Part shown: positions 8,036 to 18,060 of the stretch, in pieces
Layout: each line of letters opens with the position of its first letter
How positions within the stretch are numbered: the stretch's first letter is position 1
NCBI RefSeq assembly: GCF_001039355.2
Contig: NW_019775839.1
Location: 174,342 to 195,763 of the forward strand
Source of the DNA: Lingula anatina
Taxonomy: Eukaryota > Brachiopoda > Lingulata > Lingulida > Lingulidae
Reading direction: 5' to 3'
Length of the DNA stretch: 21,422 nt
The notes under the pieces: generated by a model
Seen by the model: the letters and a program-made list of their open reading frames with translations, nothing else
The model's database searches: none
Told to the model about the DNA's origin: nothing
Program-made: the position numbers and the translations under genes

Positions 8036-8130
8036 TCATGTAGCAGAAAACTATACCTGCCTGTCTCAATTGACTTATTGGTGAAAAAGAAATCAAAGAA
8101 AGTGTATAAACAATGACCGGTTATTACACA

Positions 8131-9091
8131 CTGCTACTACCCTACTTTAGTTCAGTGAAGAATAGACGACCCACTGTTCTAATTTTACATTGTCACCAAA
8201 CCAACACCAGCACCAATTCAGTGTTTCTGTTAAGACAAAGGCCACTAGCCAGCAATTTTAAAAGGGGGTTCTTTTTCTGAAAAAGTGGACCTTTTACCAC
8301 GAAACCCTCATGTGCCTCAATGAATTTTTACCCAGGGGGTCATTTTCCCCATAAACCCCTCCTCCTGCTATATGACCTGAGAGGGCAGTTATTTCAAGTT
8401 ATTGGTCTGACCACCATGAGAATGCACTCTCTTAAGATGCATCCCCTAGAATGATAAAAATAGCAATATGTGTATCTCAGTGAATTTTTTAATGGCATGT
8501 TTGTTAGTTAAGCCTGAAAAACCCTACTTTTATACCTTCTGCTTTTAGATTTTCAGACATCTGGCAAATAATACCAGAGAGCCTTATTGTTTTGTAAAAT
8601 GATTATGTTAAGAACTGGCAAATACATTTAGCTTAGTAATGTAAATGCTCTCACAGTCCACCCCACTGATTACTAATTTCACTGCCTGTTAGATCTTTTT
8701 AAATATCTACTGATGGCAGTAGGAAGCCCACAATCACAGCTCCAGTCCACTCATTTAAAATAAACAATACATTTGGAAATCAGACTCCGCTGAAATGTCC
8801 TGGAAGATTAGTAAACTATAACTGAGATTGGCAAATCCAAACACCACAGGAGGATTACATGTAAATCACCCCCATGATGAACTTAAAAACATTCTGATTG
8901 CTGCTGCTTAAAAATTCCTGGAAAAAAGAAAACATAATTTAAGTTGGAAGCGTGATGATATTTGTGTTAGATCATTTATTAACAAATTTCTAATTCAGTT
9001 CAATTTAAATTTCAATTTAGTATATAAAGCATACAAAATACATACAGATACTGGATACAGATACTTTACTTCCATTTATCATACATATGCA
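8131..9091. other. No recognisable feature
   Basis: I see no gene, repeat pair or inverted repeat that I can support here. Around 8255-8360 there is a locally GC-richer stretch with G and C runs (GGGGGTTC, CCCAGGGGGTC) that may be an unrecognised dispersed repeat. Confidence 0.4.
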
Positions 9092-9118
9092 TGTGTGTGT
9101 GTGTGTGTGTGTGTGTGT
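9092..9118. repeat. (TG)n microsatellite
   Basis: About 13 uninterrupted TG units preceded by CATATGCA. Confidence 0.98.
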
Positions 9119-9284
9119 CAATAGTTTAACACATAAACAAGTTTTAGATGAAATCAGTTAAACCTAGCAAATTAACTAGTAAGTGACCACTCCAAGGTAG
9201 ATAACAGAGACAAGGAACCTTGACAGTCAGATTGGCATCTAGCCAAAGTGGTTAATATTTGCACTTGCCAGTAATACCAGTAAT

Positions 9285-10935
9285 TAACTCTTGCATGAGT
9301 CTATTCAGTATGCAATTCCAGGATGTAGAATCTAAAACAGACGAGCAAGATTTTACTGATTTACTTTCTTTGCTAAACACAGAAAAGCATACTCAAACTA
9401 TAGTTCAGGTGGAATAGTTCTTGGGTGTAAAAATCAATTAGCCAGCTTTATAGAACCACTTGAAACTGACTCACAAGTCTTCCAATGGTTTCAAATTGAT
9501 GAATCATGCCTAGACTTTGCTGATGACTATATCCTAGATGTTGTGTATATACCTAACTACAGCTCACCAGATGCGATTGATGAAACTGAAAGAGAATTTA
9601 TTGTCATAAGCTCTTCATGTGATAAAATTTGCTTAATAGGGGACTTTAATGCTTGAATAGGAACAAATGATGATTTTTGGGCCACAGATGAAGTAACTAG
9701 TCCTGAATCTAATACGGTGACCCAGACATTGACAGATTAAATGATATTTCTAAACTTGATGAGGTAAACATTCCTAGAAAAAGGCAGTCGAAGGATGCCA
9801 AGAAAAATAATTATGTATATAACTTATTAAATCTATGTAAATCAAATAATCTTTTTGTGCTAAATGGTAGACTAGAGGAAGGCAATTTCACGCACAACAA
9901 GTGTTGTAGATTATTGCATAGGAACAGAACACCTACAGTGTATGAATTTATAAGGGGTGTAGCTAACTTTAAAATACTAGATTTTTCTAAACTTTTCTCT
10001 GATATACATTTACCATTGTCTTGTTCACTTGAAAGCTGTCACTCCAAAGAAAAAACGGATAAAGTTAAGTATACAACAGATCATTTTATTGAAAAAAAAT
10101 CAAAGCATATGGAACAATACCAAATCAACCACATTTGTGATAACATTGATAAATGTATACAAGAATATGTGACAGAATTTTGCAATACATTGGTAATCTT
10201 AACATAAAAGATGTTTGTGAGGAGAAAACAGACTTTCTCTCAGAAAAAAATGCTGATATATTGCTCAACTCAGCTAAATTAATGCTAGGGACATACATGT
10301 TTAAAATTAGTAGTAAAAATGAAACCCTTAGGAAGAAGAAAAAGAATGTCTGGTTTGACAAAAATGTTTAGAGACTAAAAAACAACACAGAAGAGTAAAA
10401 AGATTACACAAGAAGTATGGGTAAAATATTTTCAAAAGTGAGCTTTGAAAAGCAGATAATGCTATAAGAACACACTACATACCATAATTAAAATGCATAG
10501 AATGGCCATCATGAACAAAAGAAGGAAACTTAGGCATGCAAACCCAAAGGAATATTGGAAAATATTAAAAAAAAGACCTGAACAAAGACTGGAAACAAAA
10601 AATCTAGAAGAGTTTTATAAATATTTCAAGGAAGTAAACAGTAGTGCAGATGGAAACAACCCCTTGAATAACAACCAAAATCAGACAAATAATGAAATGC
10701 TTGATGCACCAATCACCGAAAATGAAAATTAAAGAAAAACAAAAGTACAGGTGCTGACAAGATACTGGACGAGTATGTTATCTCTACTGCCAGCACAATG
10801 ATGCCAATCTATCTAAAACTATTTAATTTGGTTTAAGATACTGGTATTTTAGCAGAAGCATGGCTTATATGCACTATAACGCCAATCTACAAGCAAAAAA
10901 TGATGACAGTGCATAAAATAATACTACATAATGTT
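9285..10935 (+). pseudogene. Relic of a LINE: AP-endonuclease, linker and start of reverse transcriptase
   Basis: Three-frame reading gives the usual order of a non-LTR retrotransposon ORF2. Near 9325-9350 is ESKTDEQD (endonuclease ETK-like motif). From about 9395 come SSGGIVLGCKN, DDYILDVVYIPNYSS and, at 9636-9653, the catalytic-type IGDFNA followed by an in-frame TGA. About 9900-10030 gives VVDYCIG and LDFSKLFSDIHLPLS, where the family usually has SDH; here H is I. The linker (10150-10735) has KKNVWFDKNV, HANPKEYWKILKK and EFYKYFKEVNSS. The polymerase starts at 10740 with STGADKILDEYV and TASTMMPIYLKLFNL, and is lost after TPIYKQK. In life such enzymes nick target DNA and prime reverse transcription there. 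Many stops and shifts make it long dead, and everything from the polymerase core onward is missing. Confidence 0.85.
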
Positions 10936-11250
10936 TAAATACATGAATACCAATACAACTGCTGATGTGCAACTACATAAAATGTGCATAGCTTCAGGTG
11001 GGGTGCATACAGAGAACCCTTTTATTCCACATGTAAGTCCAGCCATTTTTAACACTTTTATAATATCAAATTTGCCCTTAACTCTGTGACAAAGCACTGA
11101 CCTACAGTGTATATCCTGTGCAAAGATGATCTAGTACTGCTCTCAGAAATTTCTATATTTATTTTATTGTCTAAAACAGTATATTTGAATGGTCCTTCAT
11201 GTTTAATGCATTTTTAAGAAACCCCTTGCAAGGTACTGCAAGATTAAGAC
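10936..11250. other. No recognisable feature
   Basis: AT-rich sequence between the LINE relic and the inverted-repeat element. Nothing further can be supported. Confidence 0.4.
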
Positions 11251-11253
11251 TAA

Positions 11254-11586
11254 AAGGGATAATAACTCTTCGTATGAGATCTATATTTCACAATAAAAAC
11301 ATTGTAAACAACTCACAGAAATATAACGTTTTACCACAAAAACGGCAGTTATAGCTATTATTCTGATATCTGAGCTTGTCATCAGACCACGTGACCTCCA
11401 TAGATGGCTATACTCTGAAATATTCTCTTAAGAGATTATAACATAAAAACCAATCTTTTTAGAAAAAAACCAGGGACTAACTTTGAATGTAGAAATGAAT
11501 TCATTAGATATTGGTAAGTATGGGAAAATTGTTGTTTATTCCGTGAAAATTCATTTCTTGGCCAAAACGAACAGTTATTATCCCTT
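11254..11586. mobile_element. MITE-like element with 20-bp terminal inverted repeats
   Basis: The left end, AAGGGATAATAACTCTTCGT (11254-11273), and the reverse complement of the right end, AAGGGATAATAACTGTTCGT (11567-11586), match at 19 of 20 positions. Both sides are flanked by TAA (11251-11253 and 11587-11589), a 3-bp duplication of the type made by PIF/Harbinger transposases. The 333-bp interior has no transposase. A diverged second copy lies in opposite orientation at 18963-19156, which confirms a dispersed family. The superfamily assignment rests on the 3-bp flank only and is tentative. Confidence 0.75.
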
Positions 11587-11589
11587 TAA

Positions 11590-12360
11590 GAAGAAGATTT
11601 CAAGTTTAAACAGCCAAATGGGGTATATTTGTCATTTACTGCTAGTGACATATAAGCTCACTAGTGTACAGAGTTCAGCAGAGAAAGAAGAGTATCTGTG
11701 GAGGCAGAGATACCTGGAGTCTGAAAGGTCTTCTTTTGTGTCGATATGAGGACAAAATTCTACAGTAAGAGATCAGATTCACTCTCCATCATAAATGGAT
11801 GAAAGGACAGCTTGGAAAAGCCAGTCCTGTAACCTCTGGACCCCTTCCTGTTAATTATTGCCACATGTGGTGGTATTCCTTTAGATCTTTAAGACACACA
11901 GACTGCTGAAGATGATTTTTATCCTCCAGGAAAATCTGTCAGAAGTAGTGGGCAACTAATACAAGAAAAGCATTTGAGGTGAAATATTCTTATGTACAAG
12001 AAACATGTAGAACATGGTTTGTTAAAATAATTTTCCTTTACTCCATTTTAAACCAAGTAGATATACTCCTGATTACCAATAGACCACTTGTATACATGAA
12101 GAAAAACCCTTGCATGAGGGAATATGCCAAACATATATGTACATATACGTACATGATGCAATTTTTGTGTGATACAATTATTTTCACTTCACTTCATTTG
12201 GATCTTTGCATTAGTCGATCTTTATTACTGGCCTCTTACATTTTACATCTAGTAGTGTGTTTATAACCCCTTACCACCTCACCCAAGTGTCAGAATTATT
12301 TATCACATTTTTTCTTATTATATTATGTTGTGTTGATTGTATTCTTATAATTTTGAAAAC
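11590..12360. other. No recognisable feature
   Basis: Short open frames at 11979-12266 and 12257-12457 have no recognisable domain and low-complexity hydrophobic composition. I treat this as non-coding. Confidence 0.4.
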
Positions 12361-12432
12361 CTTAACTTACTCCCATCTGCCACATTACAATATTAACTTA
12401 ACTTACTCCCATCTGCCACATTACAATATTAA
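12361..12432. repeat. Perfect 36-bp tandem duplication
   Basis: The unit starting CTTAACTTACTCCCATCTGC occurs twice, back to back, at 12361-12396 and 12397-12432 with no mismatch, so the duplication is recent. Confidence 0.95.
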
Positions 12433-12604
12433 CATAGCAAAAAGTTTGGTTAGCTAGAGTCTAGTTGGTTGATACTGTTTTAACTTTTGTTGGTTTGTTA
12501 GTTAACAACCTCTCTTAAAAAGTAATGGATGGCTGTTGATCAATTTTTCAGAATTTATCGGATTTGGGTTACCCTCTACCAAAGCCACAGACCATTTTTT
12601 TAAA

Positions 12605-12629
12605 GTTTAGTTTAGTTTAGTTTAGTTTA
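12605..12629. repeat. (GTTTA)5 tail of the LINE
   Basis: Five uninterrupted GTTTA units, read as (TAAAC)5 at the 3' end of the minus-strand LINE, directly after its AATAAA. Confidence 0.95.
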
Positions 12630-12774
12630 TTTCACCATAACATATGCATCCACTTGTGTGTATGAAAATGACAATATGAATACAATTTTTGTGAATATGT
12701 TATTAAACAATCACAATGAGTAAGAATATTTACTTTAAAAAAAAAGTTTCTATTACTACTATTACTACTATTAT

Positions 12775-14338
12775 TCATTTGCCGATGAGTGCAGCACTGT
12801 CTTGTAGATCCCTCCTAGCAAAAGCGGAGGAGAGAAACTGAGCTAGTGCAATAAGGGTTTCTTCTTCTTGACATTTCATAATTATGGTAAATTTTTCATC
12901 AGTTGTTTCATGGACCTAATGGTCCATGTTTGTTTTTAGGCCAAAATGTGTATCGTGTTTTGTAAATACCTTATATAACATTGTCCGCAGGTCATTGTAT
13001 AGGGGGCATGTTGTGAGAAAGTGTTTTTCATCTTCAATTTTGTCTTTAGAACAGTAATGGCATATTCTGTCGGTCCGAGGAGTGTTATTGTATCTGCCTG
13101 TTTCAATGTGGAGTTTATGCCCACTGGTGCAAAAACGGCTTAGGTTTTTTCTTTTATCAGTATCGTGGAGAAGGTCTAGATATTTTTCTTTTTTGAATGT
13201 ATTTCTGAATTGGCAATATACTCTGAATTTGGATTTGTCCTCAAGCTCACTGTGCCAGTTTTGTATGTACCCACTGATGATTCGTTCTCTGAACATACTT
13301 ACGAAATTTATGTCAGGATTCTGTTTTAGCCATACATCTCCAAATCCGTTTTCAAACAAGAGTTTCATAATACCTTCACTCCATGAGAGGTTATCATCGT
13401 TCAGATTTGACAGACTTTTTGTTGTGAGTAAATTGTAATAATGTAATTCATCTAGGTATGCTTGTTTGAGTAGGTTGTTTTCGTCTGTGTGTAATATTTT
13501 GAGCCAAAAATTTATTAATTGTATGTTAATTTTTATGTAAGCAGGAATCCTTCCAGTCTCTCCTCTTACTGTGTGGTTTGAAGTTTTTGGGTGAACACCT
13601 AAAATTTGTTTACTAAAACTGAGATTTAGCTTTTCCGATGGAGATCTGTCTGTAAGAGGGGTATATCTCCAGACCTCTGATCCGTACGATGCAATTGGCA
13701 TTATGATTGTATCGAAAAGTTTTTCCCCGAGGGATGATTTAACAGGGCTGGTTAGAGGAAAGTAACTTTTTAGTGCGAAAAAGGCTTTTTGTACTTTTTC
13801 TTTTAATCTTGTTTGAGCTGCAGTGAATTTGCCAGATCTAGTGAAAAGAATTCCTAGGTAGTTGTAGCTAGACGAGATAGTGAGTAGTTTACCGCCAATG
13901 TTAAATTTGTGTTTGCTTTGAGTGGTGCCGTCCGTGATTTTTCCCTTGCTGTTGAAAATGACAACTTGGGTTTTTTTAATGTTTATCGAAAGTCTCCATA
14001 GTTTACAATATGTTTTTAGACAATCCAGGCTATATTGGAGACCTAATGGGCTTTTCGAAAAGAGAACTAGGTCATCAGCATAGAATAGCCCAGACACCGG
14101 TTTGTTATTGATCAGAGGGGGGTCACTTTTTGAATTGTCTATATCTCTTAATAAATCGTCTACAAATAGGTTAAACAAGAATGGGCTTAGAGTATCCCCT
14201 TGCTTGACACCTTTTATATGTGGAGAATGAATCGGTGATGCCCGAAGGGATTTTAACACAAGCCGTTGCATAACTATACATGGTTTTGATGTTTCTGTAA
14301 AATTTCCCACTGACCCCAAGCTTTAACAGTTTATACAG
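12775..14338 (-). pseudogene. LINE reverse transcriptase and C-terminal domain, nearly intact reading
   Basis: From 14338 the true frame reads LYKLLKLGVSGKFYRNIKTM and VKIPSGITDSFSTYK. A one-base shift at about 14210-14222 then moves the reading into the long frame that carries GVKQGDTLSPFLFNLF and the polymerase box FYADDLVLFS (about 14066-14092). Next come LSINIKKTQVVIFNSKG, SYNYLGILFT and an IASYGSEVW block. Near the end is a zinc-binding-like CHYCSKDKIEDEKHFLTTC. The frame stops at TAG 12916-12918, but the same frame stays open for 46 more sense codons (KFTIIMKC, ALAQFLSSAFARRD) to TGA 12775-12777. The TAG is therefore a premature stop in a longer original. The 14319 end of the frame is not a real start: residues before GVKQGD are out of frame. 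The endonuclease and polymerase N-terminus are lost by truncation. One shift and one stop in about 1.56 kb mark it as the youngest relic here. Confidence 0.92.
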
Positions 14339-14347
14339 TTTTTTAAA

Positions 14348-15975
14348 AATATATTTAAAAATATATATGTCATATTCACAGATATATGTTTAAGGTTAAT
14401 ACACGGCACATTTCCCTAGTGTGAGTTGGAGAAAAGTGCACATAATTAGTCTGTTGCCCTGGTAGAAGTAGGAGTCTGGTAGTGATTTGAGCTGCCTTTG
14501 TTTAAGGTCTATAATCAGTGCTTTTCCACTTTCTTTTATAACTTTGGTCTACTTCAGCAACCCAGGGCTAAGATTACACACAGCAAAATGCAGTGTTCTC
14601 TGTCTGCAGCTGGGTGATGTTATGTAATACACTGAGATGCTTCATTGTTTTTATCACAGTGATTTTCTCTAATTATGCAAAGTGTTGTTTTATAATGCAA
14701 ATGCTCATTCAGGGAGCATGATGCTATCTTTTGCAATTTTGATAACAACACATTTTTTGCTTAAATACACAAAGTCATGTTTGATGATGCACACCAACAG
14801 CAGCCTTGCAGGGTTCACTGGTTACATAGAGAAATAGAAGCCAAAAATGTGAATGACATATTTAAGGAATAAAGTAATAAGAAATTTATAGCCTTGGTTG
14901 TTGTCTATTCTGCTATACATATTACCATAAGCTGCTGGAAATAACATTTATGTACAACTTAATATGGCCATACATTGTTATCCAGGTATATATTTGCCAA
15001 TGTTTATATCACATTGATAAACACACAGATAAACACACACTATAAGAAATTGCTGCTACACAGTCAAGTCCACATAGCACATATCTACTTAAGGTAAACC
15101 TACACCTATTCATACAGGTGAAATGCTGACCTAGTTAATTTACCCGCCAAAATTCAGTGCTCTTACTATGCTGCATAGTGGTGCTTACATGACAACTTTT
15201 AATAGTAAGGAGGTATATATATATTTTAAGGAGCTCAGTTTTTGAATAACACTTTTGTTGCAGTAACAAGTACATGTACTATAAAAAAAATGTCAACTGG
15301 CTATTAGCAACAAGCCCTACATTAAGAATTTTAGCATGAAGAGGTGAGATTCGAGTTGACTTAACCCTATAGCAGGATATAAAGAAGCCAGTTAAAAAGA
15401 AATCAAGACAGATGAATGTAATATTTTCTGTTTGGCATAATCCAACCAACTTATTTCTCCAGCTTTTAAATTCATTGGCAGAAACTAGACAATCAGCTGT
15501 ATAACATATGTCAGCTACTGAGTACAGTTGATATGGATGGGGATTCTTTGTTTGTCAAAACTGCAGCCAAGAACCACTGTGTTGATAAAAATTAGACAAA
15601 AAATAATTGAGAATTTTACATATAATGCTGTTTGGGAAAACAAAGTGGCATGGACAGAAGTTTCGATATGCTGGCAGCCAGTGAAAATAAACACTGATCA
15701 TTATCTATCATATTACACACTCAATTAAAATCAATTTACCTAGAATACTTGACACAAATATATTATGGCAGAAAAACACTGTAATGCAACTGCATCTACT
15801 GGTACATAGTTTGAATCAAGAAATTTCAAGAGATAAGTACAGCTTTTGTTTTTGACCTTTTTTTTATCCTAGCTTTTATCCCTATTTTTAATCAAATGAA
15901 TAAACAGATTCAGCTATGTTTGTACGCTCCCTATGATAATAATAAAATGATAGGAATAGTATTTTTTAAATAAAT
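14348..15975. other. No recognisable gene; short shared block near 15125-15170
   Basis: The stretch is AT-rich. The segment around 15125-15170 (GCTGACCTAGTTAATTTACC, then CGCCAAAATTCAGTGCT) resembles 16581-16635 (CTGACCTACTTAATG, then CCCGCCAAAATTATAGTGCT). It may be a small dispersed repeat. A 66-codon frame at 15528-15728 has no recognisable domain. Confidence 0.4.
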
Positions 15976-15981
15976 TTAAAT

Positions 15982-16032
15982 GTGTGCGTGCGTGCATGCA
16001 TGCGTGCGTGTGTGCGTGCGTGCGTGTGTGTG
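15982..16032. repeat. (TGCG)n/(TG)n compound microsatellite
   Basis: Alternating TGCG, TGCA and TG units run from TGTGTGCGTGCG to TGTGTGTG. Confidence 0.9.
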
Positions 16033-16189
16033 TTTCGATGAATGGCTGTTTAGATGGTCATGGATGCTGTCCTTTTTCATAAATATAACCAGTGCCATAG
16101 TGCTAAATCATTCCATCTGTCACCACATTGGTAATCCATAAATCAGTGCAATTACAAAGGTTACATACAGATTTCATTACCTCCCTCAT

Positions 16190-16206
16190 CCCCCCCCCCC
16201 CCCACN
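16190..16206. repeat. Poly-C run (C14) followed by an undetermined base
   Basis: Fourteen C residues (16190-16203) are followed by AC and the only N in the window (16206). The base uncertainty is probably caused by the homopolymer. Confidence 0.95.
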
Positions 16207-16411
16207 ATTCATTTAAGGTATGACGAACAGAAAAGACATGATAGATGAAGCTTTGACAAGACCTGGAAGGTTGGAGGTGCAGATGGAAATAGGTAAACTT
16301 TGCTGACATGTTTTTCCATGATTGTTTTTTTTTCATAATATGATAGTATCCTTCTTGTATAAAAGCAAAATTTGAAATATGAATTAAATGAACTCCTATT
16401 ATTTTGTATGA

Positions 16412-16479
16412 AGAAAGAAAGAAAGAAATATGATTTACACACACACACACACACGCACACACACACACACACACACACA
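16412..16479. repeat. (GAAA)n and (CA)n microsatellites
   Basis: A short GAAA run (about 16412-16428) precedes a CA run (about 16436-16479) interrupted once by CG. Cysteine/valine-only open frames on the minus strand come from the CA run and are not genes. Confidence 0.95.
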
Positions 16480-16721
16480 ATAAAAAAAGACTAAAGCGTG
16501 TTTAATATGGAGAGCTGCTGTTATGTTATCTGCCAGCAAAGTCCACTACAGGTATATTTGTTTGGTAAGGCTCTTTTACCAAGCTGACTGACCTACTTAA
16601 TGCACAGAATTTCCCGCCAAAATTATAGTGCTACTAGGGGCTTGTTATTCTGACTGTGCTTTGTCTGGTGAACCAATACTTGAAGTATAAAGAGTGTGTG
16701 AACTCAAGACTTAAAGTGTAA

Positions 16722-16755
<34 letters not shown>

Positions 16756-16766
16756 TGCATGCGTGT
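16722..16766. repeat. (TG)n microsatellite with TGCG/TGCA end
   Basis: An uninterrupted TG run to about 16748 is followed by ATGTGCGTGCATGCGTG. Confidence 0.95.
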
Positions 16767-17316
16767 TGCATACAGTACAATTTCAGGAATTTTACACCTC
16801 AGATGCCAGCTTATTTACCAGTAGCTATCAATGGAAAACAGCTATTAATATTGTTAAAAAAATCTCTCTTCCTCTAGTAGTATTTACATGTATATAAAAC
16901 AAAGGGTTAATTATCTGCTGTGGTAAAACTGGGGCATATAAATATGTATTGAAGTGGGGGACATTGAAGTGAATAAATAATGATAATAACAAGGGACATC
17001 TGGACTTCCAAGTGACACTGAGATAAGACTGAAGAAGCAACTACTATAATGCAGACTTCAGTGCAGATCTGATGGGGAGATTGCTTACAATTTGTTTACA
17101 CCTGACATATTTTCATGATTTCAAGTTAATTTGCTTACATAAATGGAAAATTATTCCAACTCCTACTTTGCAAAATTTAGGAACAATAACAATAAACATT
17201 GAATATTTGGGAATTATATGTTAAAGTTTGCAACAAGTACCCGCACCCTAAAATGCAATGTTTTACTGTGATTTTTAAAGATGTAATTCTCTAAAAAAAG
17301 GATACAAAACTACACC
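16767..17316. other. No recognisable feature
   Basis: AT-rich sequence without a recognisable gene, repeat pair or inverted repeat. Confidence 0.4.

Positions 17317-17354
<38 letters not shown>
17317..17354. repeat. (CTTA)9 microsatellite
   Basis: Nine uninterrupted CTTA units (17317-17352) followed by CTAACTAG. Confidence 0.97.
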
Positions 17355-17444
17355 AACTAGTAGATAATCAAAGGATTGAGAGAGTGGGGTCTGCTATCCT
17401 AAGGGTTAAGATTAGTAGTGATATGAGCTAGGAAAGTAACATTT

Positions 17445-17915
17445 GTGATATTTGTAAAAAAAGCAAGTAAAAGGCTTCACAACCTTAAGCTTTTGGAAAG
17501 AGCGGGTACTCCAACCAATGAACTTGTAAGCTTTTACACATCAGTAATATCAGACCTACATTAGAATAAGCATGCCAGGTGTGACTCCCAGGTCTCACAC
17601 AAGAACAAGTTGATAAAATTGAATCCATCCTGATGAGAGCATGAAAGATTATATTCCCAGAGCTGCCATATGATGGGGCACTTGAAATGTATAAACTTAT
17701 CACTCTTGCTTGTAGAAGAGATGAACTATCTAAAACATTATTGCATAACGTGTACTCCTAAGGACACAAAACCCATCATTTGCTACCAGAGATTAATGAA
17801 TGTTTCTATACTTTGCACCAGGTTTATAAGTACACAGTGCCAAAAACTGAGGACTGTCTGATTGTTAAAAAATTTTATCCCATGGGCTTTATCAAATTTT
17901 ATGAACTGAGGTTTT
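17445..17915 (+). pseudogene. Relic of a LINE reverse transcriptase, C-terminal end (second LINE type)
   Basis: Starting at about 17456 the plus strand reads VKKASKRLHNLKLLERAGTP and NELVSFYTSVI. After a frame change it gives PTLE, a stop, ACQV, then LPGLTQEQVDKIESILMRA, KIIFPELPYDGALEMYKLI and CRRDELSKTLLHNV. A decayed tail near 17835-17900 holds YTVPKTEDC and KKFYP. This follows the C-terminal block found in jockey/CR1-group LINEs (ASKRL, Y-SVIRP-LEYA--VWH-SLT, IE-IQ-RAL-IIFP). It differs in wording from the LINEs at 1474 and 12775, so it is a separate family. At least one shift and several in-frame stops make it inactive. Only the end of the polymerase is present. Confidence 0.85.
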
Positions 17916-18060
17916 TGTGAACTTTAAATGTGTATCGAATAATTTTAACACTTCCAAGTATATGTTAAGATTGTGCATACTATTTCTTTTATTGTAAATT
18001 CCAACTTTTTAAGTTGCAAATACATATTATTATAATAATAATAATTATTATTATTATTAT
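17916..18060 (+). repeat. LINE 3' untranslated region with (ATT)n tail
   Basis: Sequence after the coding relic ends in ATTATTATAATAATAATAAT and further ATT units (about 18024-18060). A trinucleotide tail at this place fits a LINE 3' end. Confidence 0.6.

Larger units (their letters stand above)
7576..8130 (+). mobile_element. Candidate solo LTR (boundaries tentative)
   Basis: The segment starts TGTG and ends CACA. It holds a TATAAA box (7900-7905) and an AATAAA signal (8030-8035) about 130 bp apart, in the order expected of U3-R-U5. Upstream of the TATA box a stretch of about 90 bp is directly duplicated (from 7751 and from 7840; shared AGGCATG, CATG, AGTT, ATTTAAAATG), like U3 enhancer duplications. 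Between the signals lies a GA-rich leader. No matching 5-bp target duplication, no primer-binding site and no partner LTR is visible. It could instead be an unrelated promoter-like region. Confidence 0.35.
12605..14338 (-). mobile_element. 5'-truncated LINE insertion with pentamer 3' tail and target-site duplication
   Basis: On the minus strand the element begins at 14338 directly in reverse transcriptase coding sequence and runs to a 3' untranslated region. That region contains AATAAA and ends in five copies of TAAAC (GTTTA on the plus strand, 12605-12629). Simple repeat tails of this sort are known in several LINE clades. TTTTTTAAA occurs immediately outside both ends (12596-12604 and 14339-14347), a likely 9-bp target-site duplication, although its low complexity weakens it. 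5' truncation plus target duplication is the usual outcome of target-primed reverse transcription. Confidence 0.8.

Noticed and set aside
13082-13438. Plus-strand open frame inside the LINE
   Set aside because: Antisense shadow of the LINE reverse transcriptase C-terminal domain.
16103-16480. Cysteine/valine-rich small proteins on the minus strand
   Set aside because: They are translations of the CA microsatellite and run across the N at 16206.
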